Notes: generated by a model from the letters alone, not told the origin. A stretch of DNA of 64,000 bases from Burkholderia pyrrocinia (GCF_003330765.1 NZ_CP024902.1:2542001-2606000), one strand, 5' to 3'. Shown: positions 30,280 through 43,810, counted from the first letter of the stretch. Program-made: numbers and translations.

Positions 30280-31770
30280 TTACTGGGCCAGCGGCAGCTT
30301 GGACTGCGCGACGTGGGAGAGGAGGTTTTCCACGGAAACGTGCATCACGTCGGTGAAAGGCTTCGGATACAGACCCATCAGCATCGTGAACGCGGCTAGC
30401 ACGGCCAGCATCACGAATTCGCGACGGCCGATGTCCTTCAGCTTGGCGACGTGATCGTTCGCGACCGCGCCGAAGTACACGCGCTTGTACATCCACAGCG
30501 TGTATGCAGCACCGAGGATCAGCGTGAATGCCGCGCCGAATGCGATCCAGAAGTTGTACTGGACGGCCGCGAGAATCACCATGAACTCGCCGACGAAACC
30601 CGAGGTACCCGGCAGGCCGCAGTTGGCCATCGAGAACAACATCGCGAATGCCGCGAACTTCGGCATCACGTTGACGACGCCGCCGTAGTCGGCGATCTGG
30701 CGCGAGTGCACGCGGTCGTACAGCACGCCGATGCAGAGGAACATCGCGCCCGACACGAAGCCGTGCGAGATCATCTGGATGATCGCGCCTTCGACGCCGA
30801 GCTGGTTGAAGATGAAGAAGCCGAGCGTGACGAAGCCCATGTGCGCGATCGACGAATACGCGACCAGCTTCTTCATGTCGGCCTGCACCATCGCGACGAG
30901 GCCGATGTAGATCACCGCGATCAGCGACAGCGTGATCACGACAGGCGCCAGGAAGTGGCTCGCGTCAGGCGTGATCGGCAGCGAGAAGCGCAGGAAACCG
31001 TACGCGCCGAGCTTCAGCATGATCGCGGCCAGCACGACCGAGCCGCCCGTCGGCGCTTCCACGTGCGCGTCCGGCAGCCACGTGTGCACCGGCCACATCG
31101 GCACCTTCACCGCAAACGCGAGGAAGAATGCGATGAACAGCAGGATCTGTGGCGTCATCGCGATCTTCGCGTTCTGCCACGTCGCGAGGTCGAACGAGTG
31201 CGTTTCCGTGTACAGGTAGATCAGCGCGACCAGCATCAGCAGCGAGCCGGCCAGCGTGTACAGGAAGAACTTGAACGCCGCATACACGCGGTTCGGGCCG
31301 CCCCACACGCCGATGATGATGTACATCGGGATCAGGGTCGCCTCGAAGAATACGTAGAACAGCAGGCCGTCGGCCGCCGAGAACACGCCGATCATGATCC
31401 CGGACAGGATCAGGAACGCCGCGAAGTACTGCGCGACGTTCTCGGTGATCACTTCCCATGCGCTGATCACGACGATCACCGTGATCAGTGCGGTCAGCAC
31501 GACGAACCACATCGAGATGCCGTCGACGCCGAGGTGATACGAGATGTCGAAGCGTTCGATCCAGGTCGACTTCTCGACGAACTGCAGCGCAGCCGTGCTC
31601 GAGTCGAAGTCCGTGATCAGCGGGATCGTGACCGCAAGGCCGAGCAGCGAGCCGATCAGCGCAACCCAGCGGGCCGTCCCCGGATTTTTGTCGTTACCCA
31701 CCGCGAGCACGAGGAGGCCGAAAACGATCGGCAGCCAGATCGCGGTACTGAGAATCGGAAAAGCGTGCAT
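30280..31770 (-). CDS. nuoM: NADH-quinone oxidoreductase subunit M
   Basis: 496-residue antiporter-like subunit with about 14 TM helices. Motifs: FYVFFEATLIPMYIIIGVWGG with the conserved TM5 Glu, and PMWPVHTWLPDAHVEAPTGG with the TM7 Lys region nearby. One of three proton-pumping subunits. It lies between nuoL (15 bp gap) and nuoN (24 bp gap). Confidence 0.96.
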   Translation of the reverse strand: MHAFPILSTAIWLPIVFGLLVLAVGNDKNPGTARWVALIGSLLGLAVTIPLITDFDSSTAALQFVEKSTWIERFDISYHLGVDGISMWFVVLTALITVIVVISAWEVITENVAQYFAAFLILSGIMIGVFSAADGLLFYVFFEATLIPMYIIIGVWGGPNRVYAAFKFFLYTLAGSLLMLVALIYLYTETHSFDLATWQNAKIAMTPQILLFIAFFLAFAVKVPMWPVHTWLPDAHVEAPTGGSVVLAAIMLKLGAYGFLRFSLPITPDASHFLAPVVITLSLIAVIYIGLVAMVQADMKKLVAYSSIAHMGFVTLGFFIFNQLGVEGAIIQMISHGFVSGAMFLCIGVLYDRVHSRQIADYGGVVNVMPKFAAFAMLFSMANCGLPGTSGFVGEFMVILAAVQYNFWIAFGAAFTLILGAAYTLWMYKRVYFGAVANDHVAKLKDIGRREFVMLAVLAAFTMLMGLYPKPFTDVMHVSVENLLSHVAQSKLPLAQ

Positions 31771-31785
31771 TAGTTGTCCCCCGCC

Positions 31786-33840
<2,055 letters not shown>

Positions 33841-33857
33841 AACAGCGTTGCCTGAGA

Positions 33858-34163
33858 TTAACCTTTGAGCTGATCGAGATCCTCGACATTGATCGTGTCG
33901 AGCTTGCGGAACAGGGTCACCAGAATCGCGAGACCGATCGCGGCTTCCGCTGCGGCGACCGTCAGCACGAAGAACACGAAGATCTGGCCGTGCACATCGC
34001 CGAGGTAGTGCGAGAACGCGACGAAGTTGGTATTCACCGCCAGCAGCATCAGTTCGATCGCCATCAGGATGATGATGATGTTGCGGCGGTTCAGGAAAAT
34101 CCCGACGATGCTGATCGCGAACAGGATCGCGCCGAGCACGAGGTAATGAGCAAGAGTCAACAT
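33858..34163 (-). CDS. nuoK: NADH-quinone oxidoreductase subunit K
   Basis: 101 residues, three TM helices. The conserved [15 protein letters not shown] carries the TM2 glutamate of the proton path, and a second acidic residue lies in [13 protein letters not shown]. Subunit K sits between NuoJ and NuoN in the membrane arm. ATG start; 18 bp after nuoJ. Confidence 0.96.
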   Translation of the reverse strand: MLTLAHYLVLGAILFAISIVGIFLNRRNIIIILMAIELMLLAVNTNFVAFSHYLGDVHGQIFVFFVLTVAAAEAAIGLAILVTLFRKLDTINVEDLDQLKG

Positions 34164-34181
34164 GGTTTTTCTTTCCTCCGC

Positions 34182-34832
34182 TTAGCCGTTGGTGCTCGTG
34201 CCGGCTTCGCTCTGCGCCGTTTCCGGCTGCGGCTTTTCCGCTTCCATCTTCACGAGGCGCACGCGGTCGTCGCGGCGCACCTTGACCTGATCCGACACGC
34301 GCTGGCGCTTGCTGTCCTTGCCCTTGCGCTCGGTCAGCCCGATTGCTGCAATGATCGCGACCAGCAGCACGAGACCGGCGATTTCAAACGCGAAGATGTA
34401 GTCGGTGTAGATCACCTTGCCGATCAGTCGCGTGTTCGACCAGTTGGCCATCTCGCCCGTCGCCATCGCGTGCACCGTGTGCGTGTCGCCGTAGCCGCGC
34501 CACAGGATCAGCGCGGTCTCGATCACGATGATCGCGCCGACCACGGTCGCCATCGGCACGAAGCGCTTGAAGTCGCGACGCAGGTAGTCGATGTTGATGT
34601 CCAGCATCATCACGACGAACAGGAACAACACCATCACGGCGCCCACGTAGACCAGCACCAGCAGGATCGCGAGGAACTCCGCTTCCAGCAGCATCCAGAT
34701 CGCGGCAGCGTTGAAGAACGCCAGCACAAGGAAGAGCGCAGACGCCACCGGGTTGCGCGAAGTGATCACCTTCAGCCCTGATACCACCAGGAGCAGCGCG
34801 AAGATGTAGAACAGTACGGTCGTGAATTCCAT
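34182..34832 (-). CDS. nuoJ: NADH-quinone oxidoreductase subunit J
   Basis: 216 residues with five TM helices (YIFALLLVVSGLKVIT, VASALFLVLAFFNAAAI, ILLVLVYVGAVMVLFLFVVMM). The C-terminus is a charged extension (KGKDSKRQRVSD to TNG) of about 45 residues, longer than in E. coli. Next to nuoI across a 111-bp gap that contains a small GGCCC/GGGCC hairpin. Confidence 0.95.
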   Translation of the reverse strand: MEFTTVLFYIFALLLVVSGLKVITSRNPVASALFLVLAFFNAAAIWMLLEAEFLAILLVLVYVGAVMVLFLFVVMMLDINIDYLRRDFKRFVPMATVVGAIIVIETALILWRGYGDTHTVHAMATGEMANWSNTRLIGKVIYTDYIFAFEIAGLVLLVAIIAAIGLTERKGKDSKRQRVSDQVKVRRDDRVRLVKMEAEKPQPETAQSEAGTSTNG

Positions 34833-34944
34833 GATTACCGGTTCATCGTTAGGCCATAGTCAGGCGCGGCTTGCGGGACGCTCTCGCGTGCCGCACCCGT
34901 CGCGGCGGCTCGGCCCGTGCTTCGGGCCGGCACTGCAAACACAA

Positions 34945-35433
34945 TCAACGATACGGCGCGTCGGCAGCCTTCGCTGCGGCGATGTCCTTCTCGTAGCGAT
35001 CGCCCACCGCGAGCAGCATTTCCTTCGTGAAATACAGGTCGCCGCGCTTTTCGCCGTGGTACTCGAGAATCTGCGTCTCGACGATCGAATCGACCGGGCA
35101 GCTCTCTTCGCAGAAACCGCAGAAGATGCACTTCGTCAGGTCGATGTCGTAGCGCGTCGTGCGGCGCGTGTTGTCCGCGCGCGTTTCCGATTCGATCGTG
35201 ATCGCCAGTGCAGGGCACACGGCCTCGCAGAGCTTGCACGCGATGCAGCGCTCTTCGCCATTTTCATAGCGGCGCAGCGCATGCAGCCCGCGAAAACGCG
35301 GCGAAATCGGGGTCTTCTCTTCCGGGAACTGCACGGTGAACTTGCGCTTGAACGTGTAACGCCCCGTTATCGCAAGCCCCTTCAGCAGCTCGGTCAGGAA
35401 GAAAGTCTTAAAGAAGTGTTGGATTGCCGTCAT
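34945..35433 (-). CDS. nuoI: NADH-quinone oxidoreductase subunit I
   Basis: 162-residue ferredoxin-like subunit with two [4Fe-4S] clusters N6a/N6b. Ligands: Cys63/66/69/73 ([12 protein letters not shown]) and Cys102/105/108/112 ([12 protein letters not shown]). It passes electrons from NuoG to NuoB. The N-terminal amphipathic helix anchors it to the membrane arm. It lies 12 bp after nuoH. Confidence 0.97.
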   Translation of the reverse strand: MTAIQHFFKTFFLTELLKGLAITGRYTFKRKFTVQFPEEKTPISPRFRGLHALRRYENGEERCIACKLCEAVCPALAITIESETRADNTRRTTRYDIDLTKCIFCGFCEESCPVDSIVETQILEYHGEKRGDLYFTKEMLLAVGDRYEKDIAAAKAADAPYR

Positions 35434-35445
35434 GATTTCGTCCGA

Positions 35446-36513
35446 TTACTTCACCCAGATGTTGAGCGGCGACATCATCCAGAAGCCGACCACGACCACC
35501 CAGATCACCGTGACGGGCAGGAACACCTTCCAGCCCAGACGCATGATCTGGTCGTAACGGTAGCGCGGGAACGTCGCGCGAACCCAGATGAACACCGACA
35601 GCAGTGCGAAGACCTTCAGCACCAGCCAGAAGATGCCCGGAATGAACGACAGGAATTCAAACGGTGCATCCCAGCCGCCGAGGAACAGCGTCGCGGCCAG
35701 CGCCGAGATCACGATCATGTTGATGTACTCGGCGAGGAAGAACAGCGCGAACGCCATGCCCGAGTAATCGATCATGTGACCGGCAACGATTTCCGACTCC
35801 CCTTCCACCACGTCGAACGGGTGACGGTTCGTTTCGGCGATGCCCGAGATGAAGTAGACGACGAACGCCGGCAGGAGCGGCAGCCAGTTCCACGACAGGA
35901 AGTTCACGCCGTGGCCCGCGAAGAAGCCATGCTGCTGCGAATTGACGATTTCCGACATGTTCAGGCTGCCGGCCGTCATCAGCACGAGCACCAGCGCGAA
36001 GCCCATCGAGATTTCGTACGACACCATCTGCGCCGCGGCGCGCATTGCGCCGAGGAACGCATACTTCGAGTTCGACGCCCAGCCCGCGAGGATCACCGCG
36101 TACACGCCGATCGACGAGATCGCCATCGCGTACAGCAGGCCCGCGTTGATGTTCGCGAGCACGGCCTGGGCCTGGAACGGGATCACGGCCCACACGGCGA
36201 ACGCCGGCACGACGGTCATGACCGGCGCGATCAGGTATAGCCAGCGGCTGGCGGCGCTCGGCTGAATGACTTCCTTCAGCAGCAGCTTCAGCACGTCGGC
36301 GATCGGCTGCAGCAGGCCGCCGGGGCCGACGCGGTTCGGACCGAGACGCACGTGCATCCAGCCGATCAGCTTGCGTTCCCACAGAATCAGGTACGCGACG
36401 CACAGCAGGATCACGACGGAGACGACGAGGATGCGCACGACTGCCCACACCGTCGGCCACGCAAAGCCGAGAAGTTCGGCTCCGCCAGAGTTGATCGTAT
36501 CGAACAAGCTCAT
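35446..36513 (-). CDS. nuoH: NADH-quinone oxidoreductase subunit H
   Basis: 355 residues, eight TM helices, forms the quinone channel with NuoB/D. Conserved [21 protein letters not shown] and the acidic loop [21 protein letters not shown]. Its ATG directly follows the nuoG stop with no intergenic base. Confidence 0.96.
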   Translation of the reverse strand: MSLFDTINSGGAELLGFAWPTVWAVVRILVVSVVILLCVAYLILWERKLIGWMHVRLGPNRVGPGGLLQPIADVLKLLLKEVIQPSAASRWLYLIAPVMTVVPAFAVWAVIPFQAQAVLANINAGLLYAMAISSIGVYAVILAGWASNSKYAFLGAMRAAAQMVSYEISMGFALVLVLMTAGSLNMSEIVNSQQHGFFAGHGVNFLSWNWLPLLPAFVVYFISGIAETNRHPFDVVEGESEIVAGHMIDYSGMAFALFFLAEYINMIVISALAATLFLGGWDAPFEFLSFIPGIFWLVLKVFALLSVFIWVRATFPRYRYDQIMRLGWKVFLPVTVIWVVVVGFWMMSPLNIWVK

Positions 36514-38844
36514 TTACGCCTTCTCCACCACCAGTTCACCGGAGAGACCGCCGAGCGCTGCGCCGGCAGGCGTCGCCGCCGACACGCGAACGACCGTCTC
36601 CGCAAGATTCACGTCACGCACGGCCGGCAACTGCACCGCACGCTCGCCCTGGCGCACGCGCACCGCGTCGCCTTCCTTCAAGCCCAGCTTGTCGAACAGC
36701 GCGGCAGGCAGGCCCGCGGCGTTCGCGACCTTCGCGGCGGCCGTCAGGTGCAGCGCATCTGCGCGGCGCACGAGTGCGTCGGCGTGATAGATCGGCACGT
36801 CGGCCAGGCGCTCGAAACCGCCGTTGGCCGCCGGCGCCGTGACACGTGCCGGTGCGACCGACGTCTGGTTCGACAGGCGGTTCGCGACGCCCGCGTCGCC
36901 GAGCGCCGCGAGACGGACTTCTTCAGCCGTTTCGTATTCGAAGTTCGGCAGGCCGAGCAGGCTGCCGAGCACGCGCAGCACCTTCCATGCCGGACGCGTG
37001 TCGCCGAGCGGGCGCACGACGCCGTTGAAGCCTTGCACCGTGCCTTCCGCGTTGACGAACGTGCCGGACGTTTCCGTGAACGGCGCGATCGGCAGCAGCA
37101 CGTCCGCATAGTCGAGGCCGTGCTTGAACGGCGACATCACGACGACCATCTCCGCCTGGTTCAGCGCGGCAAGCGCCTGCGCCGGATCAGCCGTGTCGAA
37201 TTCCGGTTCGACGTTCAGCAGCACGTAACCCTTGCGCGGCTGGGCGAACGCTTCGCGTGCATTCAGGCCGCCTTCGCCCGGCAGCGCGCCGACGACGTGC
37301 GCGCCGACCGTGTTCGCCGCTTCCGTCAGGAAGCCGAACGTGGCACCGGTGTTGTCGGCGATCCATTGGGCGACGGCGTGCACCTTCGCGAATTCCGGAT
37401 GGCGGACGGCCACGTTGCCGAGCAGCACCGCACGGCGTTCGCCGTTCGCGAGCGACTGGGCGACAGCCTGTGCTGCCGGTGATGCCGTAATGCCCGCCAG
37501 CGTGTCGGGCAGCGCGACGCCGCGCAGTTGCGCGACGGCCGCGGCGATGCCGGCCAGCTCGTCGAGCCATGCCGACGGCGCGGCGACGATGCGCTGCGCG
37601 GTCGGGATCAGTGCGTCGTCACCGGTCGCGTGCAGGAAGTGCAGCTTCGCGCCGTTCTTCGCGGCCTGGCGCAGGCGGGCGGCAAACAGCGGGTGATCGC
37701 GGCGCAGGAACGAACCGACGACGAACGCGGCGTCCACGTTCGACAGGTCGGCAATCGGCATGCCAAGCCACGGTGCGCCCTGGACCGGCGCCGAGAAATC
37801 CTGCTGACGCAGACGGAAATCGACGTTCGGCGTCTTCAGTTCGTTGGCGAGCTGCTTCACGAGGAACAGCTCTTCAGCGGTGCTGTGCGCGCTCGCGAGC
37901 ATCGCCAGCGCGTTCGCGCCGTGATCCGCGGCGATGCCCTTCAGGCCCTTCGCGACATATTCGAGCGCGGTCTGCCAGTCGGTCTCGATCCACTGGCCGC
38001 CCTGCTTCAGCATCGGCTTCGTCAGGCGCTCTTCGCTGTTGAGGCCTTCATACGAGAAGCGGTCCTTGTCCGAGATCCAGCATTCGTTGATCGCTTCGTT
38101 CTCGAACGGCAGCACGCGCATCACGCGGTTGTTCTTCACCTGCACGACGAGGTTCGCGCCGACGGAATCGTGCGGGCTCACCGACTTGCGGCGCGACAGT
38201 TCCCACGTCCGGGCGCTGTAACGGAACGGCTTGCTGGTCAGCGCGCCGACCGGGCACAGGTCGATCATGTTGCCCGACATCTCGGAGTCGACCGTCTTGC
38301 CGACGAACGTCGTGATTTCCGAGTGCTCGCCGCGGCCCAGCATGCCGAACTCCATCACGCCGGCGATTTCCTGGCCGAAACGGACGCAGCGCGTGCAGTG
38401 GATGCAGCGCGACATTTCTTCCATCGAGATCAGCGGGCCCACGTTCTTGTGGAACACCACGCGCTTTTCTTCCGAGTAGCGCGACGACGACTTGCCGTAG
38501 CCGACCGCCAGATCCTGCAGCTGGCATTCGCCGCCCTGATCGCAGATCGGGCAATCGAGCGGGTGATTGATGAGGAGGAATTCCATCACCGACTGCTGCG
38601 CCTTCACGGCCTTGTCGGACTGCGTGTGGACGATCATGCCGGCCGACACGGGGGTCGCGCAGGCAGGCACGGCCTTCGGCATCTTCTCGACTTCGACGAG
38701 ACACATCCGGCAGTTGGCCGCAACCGACAGTTTCTTGTGATAGCAGAAGTGAGGAATGTACGTATCCGCCTTGTGCGCAGCCTGGATCACCATGCTGCCT
38801 TCGGGCACCTCGACCTTCTTGCCGTCTATTTCAAGTTCAACCAT
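36514..38844 (-). CDS. nuoG: NADH-quinone oxidoreductase subunit G
   Basis: 776 residues. N-terminal [2Fe-2S] ligands Cys34, Cys45, Cys48 and Cys62; His94/Cys98/Cys101/Cys107 for N5; and a [4Fe-4S] site beginning Cys147/150/153 (CIHCTRC). A molybdopterin-oxidoreductase-like domain follows. It is shorter than E. coli NuoG (about 910) and lacks the extra N7-type insertion, as in mitochondrial-type NuoG. It lies 85 bp after nuoF. Confidence 0.96.
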   Translation of the reverse strand: MVELEIDGKKVEVPEGSMVIQAAHKADTYIPHFCYHKKLSVAANCRMCLVEVEKMPKAVPACATPVSAGMIVHTQSDKAVKAQQSVMEFLLINHPLDCPICDQGGECQLQDLAVGYGKSSSRYSEEKRVVFHKNVGPLISMEEMSRCIHCTRCVRFGQEIAGVMEFGMLGRGEHSEITTFVGKTVDSEMSGNMIDLCPVGALTSKPFRYSARTWELSRRKSVSPHDSVGANLVVQVKNNRVMRVLPFENEAINECWISDKDRFSYEGLNSEERLTKPMLKQGGQWIETDWQTALEYVAKGLKGIAADHGANALAMLASAHSTAEELFLVKQLANELKTPNVDFRLRQQDFSAPVQGAPWLGMPIADLSNVDAAFVVGSFLRRDHPLFAARLRQAAKNGAKLHFLHATGDDALIPTAQRIVAAPSAWLDELAGIAAAVAQLRGVALPDTLAGITASPAAQAVAQSLANGERRAVLLGNVAVRHPEFAKVHAVAQWIADNTGATFGFLTEAANTVGAHVVGALPGEGGLNAREAFAQPRKGYVLLNVEPEFDTADPAQALAALNQAEMVVVMSPFKHGLDYADVLLPIAPFTETSGTFVNAEGTVQGFNGVVRPLGDTRPAWKVLRVLGSLLGLPNFEYETAEEVRLAALGDAGVANRLSNQTSVAPARVTAPAANGGFERLADVPIYHADALVRRADALHLTAAAKVANAAGLPAALFDKLGLKEGDAVRVRQGERAVQLPAVRDVNLAETVVRVSAATPAGAALGGLSGELVVEKA

Positions 38845-38929
38845 GATGGTGAATGGTCCTTAACCTATTTCCGCCCGTTCGCGCCTTCGCCCGACCGTGC
38901 GCTCAAATTCCGCAACCGGGTGTTTCGCT

Positions 38930-40252
38930 TCAGGCAGCCGCAGCCGATGCCACATGCGGCGCGTGGCCGCCGACCATGCAGTGCTTGTGCTCGACGTGGT
39001 ACGCGAATTCGTCCCAGTAGTGCTTGAGCATCCCGCGTACCGGCATCGCCGCCGCATCGCCGAGCGCGCAGATCGTGCGGCCCATGATGTTCTCGGCAAC
39101 CGAGTTCAGCAGGTCCAGATCTTCCTGGCGGCCTTCGCCGTGCTCGATACGGTTCACGACGCGATACAGCCAGCCGGTGCCTTCACGGCACGGCGTGCAC
39201 TGGCCGCACGATTCTTCGTAGTAGAAGTACGACAGGCGCAGCAGCGAGCGCACCATGCAGCGCGTCTCGTCCATCACGATCACCGCGCCGGAACCGAGCA
39301 TCGAGCCAGCCTTCGCGATCGCATCGTAGTCGAGATCGGTCTGCATCATGATGTCGCCCGGCACCACCGGTGCCGACGAACCGCCCGGAATCACGGCCTT
39401 GATCTTCTTGCCGCCGCGCATCCCGCCGGCGAGCTCCAGCAGCGTCGCGAACGGCGTGCCGAGCGGCACTTCGTAGTTGCCCGGACGCTCGACGTCGCCC
39501 GACACCGAGAAGATCTTCGTGCCGCCGTTGTTCGGCTTGCCGATCTCGAGGTAGTTCTGCGGCCCGATGGACAGCAGGAACGGCACCGCGGCGAACGTCT
39601 CCGTGTTGTTGATCGTGGTCGGCTTGCCGTACACGCCGAAGCTCGCCGGGAACGGCGGCTTGAAGCGCGGCTGGCCCTTCTTGCCTTCGAGCGACTCGAG
39701 CAGCGCCGTTTCCTCACCGCAGATGTACGCGCCGTAACCGTGGTGCGCGTGCAGCTGGAACGAGAATTCCGAGCCCATGATGTGGTCGCCGAGGAACCCG
39801 GCGGCGCGCGCTTCATCGAGCGCGGCCTCGAAGCGTCGATACACTTCGAAGATTTCGCCGTGGATGTAGTTGTAGCCGACGGTGATGCCCATCGCGTAGG
39901 CGCCGATGGCCATGCCTTCGATCAGCGCGTGCGGGTTCCAGCGCAGGATGTCGCGATCCTTGAACGTGCCCGGCTCGCCCTCGTCCGAGTTGCAGACGAG
40001 GTACTTCTGCCCCGGGAACTGACGCGGCATGAAGCTCCACTTCAGGCCGGTCGGAAAACCCGCACCGCCACGGCCGCGCAGGCCCGACGCCTTCACGTCG
40101 GCGATCACCTGCTCGGGCGGAATCTTTTCTTCGAGAATGCGGCGCAACTGCTTGTAGCCGCCGCGCGCAACGTAGTCTTCGAGATGCCAGTTCTCGCCGT
40201 TCAGACCAGCGAGGATCAGCGGTTTGATGTGACGGTCGTGGAGGGACGTCAT
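38930..40252 (-). CDS. nuoF: NADH-quinone oxidoreductase subunit F
   Basis: 440 residues; the NADH-oxidising subunit with FMN and cluster N3. The FMN/NADH loop [10 protein letters not shown] lies at 60-69; [4Fe-4S] ligands are Cys349, Cys352, Cys355 and Cys395. Its ATG overlaps the nuoE stop (ATGA). It forms the peripheral arm tip with NuoE and NuoG. Confidence 0.97.
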   Translation of the reverse strand: MTSLHDRHIKPLILAGLNGENWHLEDYVARGGYKQLRRILEEKIPPEQVIADVKASGLRGRGGAGFPTGLKWSFMPRQFPGQKYLVCNSDEGEPGTFKDRDILRWNPHALIEGMAIGAYAMGITVGYNYIHGEIFEVYRRFEAALDEARAAGFLGDHIMGSEFSFQLHAHHGYGAYICGEETALLESLEGKKGQPRFKPPFPASFGVYGKPTTINNTETFAAVPFLLSIGPQNYLEIGKPNNGGTKIFSVSGDVERPGNYEVPLGTPFATLLELAGGMRGGKKIKAVIPGGSSAPVVPGDIMMQTDLDYDAIAKAGSMLGSGAVIVMDETRCMVRSLLRLSYFYYEESCGQCTPCREGTGWLYRVVNRIEHGEGRQEDLDLLNSVAENIMGRTICALGDAAAMPVRGMLKHYWDEFAYHVEHKHCMVGGHAPHVASAAAA

Positions 40253-40734
40253 TTCGAGAGCTCCTCAAGCAGCTGGTCGATCTTCTCGCGGCTCATGAAG
40301 CTGCACATTCTGTGATTGTTCACCAGCAGCACCGGCGCATCGCCGCACGAGCCCATGCATTCGCCTTCCTTCAGCGTGAACTTGCCGTCGGGCGTGGTCT
40401 CGCCGAAGCCGATGCCCAGCTTCTGTTTCAGGTAGTCGGCAGTCGCTTCCGCGCCGCCGTGCGGACCAAGCTGGCACGGCAGGTTCGTGCAAAGCGTGAT
40501 CTTGTGCTTGCCGACCGGGTTGAGCTCGTACATCGTGTAGAACGTCGCGACTTCCTGCACGGCAACAGCCGGCATGCCGAGATAGTCCGCAACGAACTGC
40601 ATCAGTTCGGGCGACAGCCAGCCGTGCTCTTCCTGAGCAACGGCCAACGCCGACATCACGGCGGACTGTTTCTGATCGGCGGGATACTTCGTCAACGCTC
40701 GATCGATTTCCTTCAGGCCTTCAGCTGAGATCAT
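40249..40734 (-). CDS. nuoE: NADH-quinone oxidoreductase subunit E
   Basis: 161 residues from the ATG at 40734; an upstream TTG (40755) would add 7 residues but has SD sequence too close. The [2Fe-2S] N1a ligands are Cys82, Cys87, Cys126 and Cys130. Translationally coupled to nuoF. It is 170 bp after nuoD, the largest gap inside the operon. Confidence 0.94.
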   Translation of the reverse strand: MISAEGLKEIDRALTKYPADQKQSAVMSALAVAQEEHGWLSPELMQFVADYLGMPAVAVQEVATFYTMYELNPVGKHKITLCTNLPCQLGPHGGAEATADYLKQKLGIGFGETTPDGKFTLKEGECMGSCGDAPVLLVNNHRMCSFMSREKIDQLLEELSK

Positions 40735-40904
40735 TTTCAGACACGACTCTTTCAATTCCTACCGAACGAACAACCTGCCGCACTGGGGTGCATGGACGGC
40801 AGACCTGGCGCTCACTCTGTTGACAGCTTGCGAAACCGCGCCGGTTCAGCGCGCATCGCGTGTGACTTGCTGCTCGCCGCCCGCTCGCGCAGGCGGCGCA
40901 ACCA

Positions 40905-42158
40905 TTAGCGGTCGATTTCGCCGAACACGATGTCCTGCGTACCGATGATCGTGACGGCGTCGGCGATCATGTGACCGCGTGCCATTTCGTCGAGCGACGC
41001 CAGGTGCGCGAAACCCGGTGCGCGAATCTTGAGGCGATACGGCTTGTTGGCGCCGTCCGACACGAGGTAGATGCCGAATTCACCCTTCGGATGCTCGACC
41101 GCCGCGTACGCTTCGCCTTCCGGCACATGGAAACCTTCGGTGAAGAGCTTGAAGTGGTGAATCAAGTCTTCCATGTTGGTCTTCATGCCGACGCGCGACG
41201 GCGGTGCAACCTTGTGATTGTCCGTCATCACCGGGCCCGGATTCTTGCGGAGCCACTCAATACACTGTTTCGCGATGCGGACCGACTGGCGCATTTCTTC
41301 GACGCGCACCAGATAGCGGTCGTAGCAATCGCCGTTCACGCCGACCGGTACGTCGAAATCCATGCGATCGTACACTTCATACGGCTGCTTCTTGCGCAGG
41401 TCCCACGCGATGCCCGAGCCGCGCAGCATCGGGCCCGTCATGCCCATCTGCAGCGCGCGTTCGGGGCTGACCACGCCGATCCCGACCAGACGCTGCTTCC
41501 AGATCCGGTTGTCGGTCAGCAGCGTTTCGTATTCGTCGACGCACTTCGGGAAGCGCGTGAAGAAATCGTCGATGAAGTCGAGCACCGAGCCGCTGCGCGA
41601 TTCGTTCATCCTCGCGAGCGCCTTCTCGTTGCGAATCTTCGACGCCTTGTATTGCGGCATCACGTCAGGCAGATCGCGGTAGACGCCGCCCGGACGGTAG
41701 TACGCCGCGTGCATCCGGGCGCCGGACACCGCTTCGTACACGTCCATCAGGTCTTCGCGTTCACGGAATGCGTACAGGAACACGGCCATCGCGCCGACGT
41801 CGAGTGCGTGTGCGCCGATCCACATCAGGTGGTTCAGCACGCGCGTGACCTCGTCGAACAGCACGCGGATGTACTGCGCGCGCTCCGGTACTTCGATACC
41901 GAGCAGCTTTTCGATCGCGAGCACGTAGCCGTGCTCGTTGACCATCATCGACACGTAGTCGAGACGGTCCATGTACGGCACGGACTGGATGAAGGTCTTG
42001 GATTCCGCGAGCTTTTCGGTCGCGCGGTGCAGCAGGCCGATGTGCGGATCGGCACGCTGGATGACTTCGCCGTCGAGCTCGAGCACGAGGCGCAGCACGC
42101 CGTGCGCTGCCGGGTGCTGCGGGCCGAAGTTGAGCGTGTAGTTCTTGATTTCTGCCAT
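40905..42158 (-). CDS. nuoD: NADH-quinone oxidoreductase subunit D
   Basis: 417 residues, the 49-kDa-type subunit related to [NiFe] hydrogenase large subunits. It forms the quinone site with NuoB ([31 protein letters not shown], and the C-terminal DIVFGEIDR). NuoC and NuoD are separate genes here, unlike the fused nuoCD of E. coli. It lies 9 bp after nuoC. Confidence 0.97.
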   Translation of the reverse strand: MAEIKNYTLNFGPQHPAAHGVLRLVLELDGEVIQRADPHIGLLHRATEKLAESKTFIQSVPYMDRLDYVSMMVNEHGYVLAIEKLLGIEVPERAQYIRVLFDEVTRVLNHLMWIGAHALDVGAMAVFLYAFREREDLMDVYEAVSGARMHAAYYRPGGVYRDLPDVMPQYKASKIRNEKALARMNESRSGSVLDFIDDFFTRFPKCVDEYETLLTDNRIWKQRLVGIGVVSPERALQMGMTGPMLRGSGIAWDLRKKQPYEVYDRMDFDVPVGVNGDCYDRYLVRVEEMRQSVRIAKQCIEWLRKNPGPVMTDNHKVAPPSRVGMKTNMEDLIHHFKLFTEGFHVPEGEAYAAVEHPKGEFGIYLVSDGANKPYRLKIRAPGFAHLASLDEMARGHMIADAVTIIGTQDIVFGEIDR

Positions 42159-42167
42159 GACGCCCCC

Positions 42168-42770
42168 TTAATGTTTCAGACCGCCATAGCGATCCTCGCG
42201 GATCACGCGCGGCGTGATTTCGCGCGGCTCGATCGTCACCGGCTGGTACACGACCCGCTTCTCTTCCGGGTCGTAACGCATTTCGACGTAGCCTGACACC
42301 GGGAAGTCCTTGCGGAACGGGTGACCGATGAAGCCATAGTCGGTGAGGATGCGGCGCAGGTCGGGGTGGCCTTCGAACACGATGCCGTACAGGTCGAACG
42401 CTTCGCGCTCGTACCAGTTCGCGGAGGTCCAGATGTCGACCAGCGATGCCACGATCGGCAGGTCGTCGTCCGGCGCGAATGCACGCAGGCGCAGGCGCCA
42501 GTTGTTCGTGACCGACAGCAGGTGCGACACGGCCGCGAAGCGCGGGCCGTCGTAAGCGCCATCGCCGAAGGTCTGGTAGTCGACGCCGCAGAGGTCGATC
42601 AGTTGCTCGAAACGGAGCTTCGGATCGTCGCGCAGCGTCTTTGCGACTTCGAGGTAATCGCTCGCCTTCACGACGAGCGTCAGTTCACCGATCGCTTCGG
42701 TGAGGCTCACCACGCGCGCGCCGAGCGCGGCTTCGAGGTTTGCCTTGAGGGTCTCGATTTTGCTTGCCAT
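42168..42770 (-). CDS. nuoC: NADH-quinone oxidoreductase subunit C
   Basis: 200 residues; the 30-kDa-type peripheral subunit. The signature [20 protein letters not shown] and the motif [16 protein letters not shown] are present. It bridges NuoD and NuoI. It lies 21 bp after nuoB and 9 bp before nuoD. Confidence 0.97.
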   Translation of the reverse strand: MASKIETLKANLEAALGARVVSLTEAIGELTLVVKASDYLEVAKTLRDDPKLRFEQLIDLCGVDYQTFGDGAYDGPRFAAVSHLLSVTNNWRLRLRAFAPDDDLPIVASLVDIWTSANWYEREAFDLYGIVFEGHPDLRRILTDYGFIGHPFRKDFPVSGYVEMRYDPEEKRVVYQPVTIEPREITPRVIREDRYGGLKH

Positions 42771-42791
42771 ATTGAGGGGACGCTCGGGGCT

Positions 42792-43271
42792 TTATTGACG
42801 GGCGATGGTATTGGTGCGGCGGATCTTCGCCTGAAGCTGGATCACGCCGTAGACCAGCGCCTCGGCCGTGGGCGGACAGCCCGGCACGTAGACGTCGACC
42901 GGCACGATCCGGTCGCAGCCGCGGACCACCGAGTACGAGTAATGGTAGTAGCCGCCGCCATTCGCGCACGACCCCATCGAGATCACCCAGCGCGGCTCGG
43001 CCATCTGGTCGTACACGCGGCGCAGTGCGGGCGCCATCTTGTTGCAGAGCGTGCCGGCGACGATCATCACGTCCGATTGACGCGGGCTCGGGCGGAACAC
43101 GACGCCGAACCGGTCCAGATCGTAACGGGCCGCGCCCGCGTGCATCATCTCGACGGCGCAACACGCGAGCCCGAACGTCATCGGCCACAACGAGCCGGTA
43201 CGCGTCCAGTTGATCAGCTTGTCAGCCGTCGTGGTGACAAACCCTTCCTTCAAGACCCCTTCGATACTCAT
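42792..43271 (-). CDS. nuoB: NADH-quinone oxidoreductase subunit B
   Basis: 159 residues. Cluster N2, the last in the chain, is bound by Cys37, Cys38, Cys102 and Cys132 ([22 protein letters not shown]). The ATG at 43271 is chosen: an upstream in-frame codon at 43313 adds 14 non-conserved residues, while a GGAG lies close to this start. Confidence 0.97.
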   Translation of the reverse strand: MSIEGVLKEGFVTTTADKLINWTRTGSLWPMTFGLACCAVEMMHAGAARYDLDRFGVVFRPSPRQSDVMIVAGTLCNKMAPALRRVYDQMAEPRWVISMGSCANGGGYYHYSYSVVRGCDRIVPVDVYVPGCPPTAEALVYGVIQLQAKIRRTNTIARQ

Positions 43272-43333
43272 TTGCTTTCCACTCCAGACGAGCGACCGAG
43301 CGTGGCCGCCCATGCAAACCGGCGATTAACCCA

Positions 43334-43693
43334 TCACTCCCAATCGAGACCGCCCTTCTTCCAGATATAGGCAAAGCCCAGCAGGAATTCGAGCAGGAAA
43401 ATCATCATTGCGATGAAACCCGGCCAGCCGATGTCCCGGAGCGCGACGCCCCACGGAAACAGGAATGCGGTTTCGAGATCGAAGATGATGAACAGGATGG
43501 CGACGAGGTAATACCGGACGTCGAATTTCATCCGGGCGTCTTCAAAGGCTTCGAAGCCGCACTCGTACGGTGCGTTCTTCTCGACGTCCGGCTTGTTGGG
43601 ACCAAGGAGCTTGCCGATGCTGACCAGCGCTATACCTAAACCAGTGCCCACGAGGAGGAACAACAAGACGGGGTAATAGGCTGCGAGGTTCAA
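43334..43693 (-). CDS. nuoA: NADH-quinone oxidoreductase subunit A (TTG start)
   Basis: 119 residues with three TM helices. The cytoplasmic loop has the typical [31 protein letters not shown]. The conserved N-terminus (MNLAAYYPV) begins at a TTG codon (43691-43693) with GAGGA 6 nt upstream, and no ATG is available in place, so the operon's first gene uses a weak start codon. The first gene of the 14-gene complex I operon; a terminator after tRNA-Leu lies about 120 bp upstream. Confidence 0.94.
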
Positions 43694-43810
43694 GGCAATC
43701 CTCTATCGGTTGGTTCTGAGCGTCCGGAGAATACCACTATCCGGCGGAAGGGATCATTTCGGAGTGCATGCGATCGCAAGACAACCGCAAGCACCCCCTA
43801 GAAATGAAAA

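Noticed and set aside
34911..34927. GGCCC/GGGCC hairpin between nuoJ and nuoI as a terminator
   Set aside because: Short stem with no U run and located inside a single operon; at most a minor attenuating structure.
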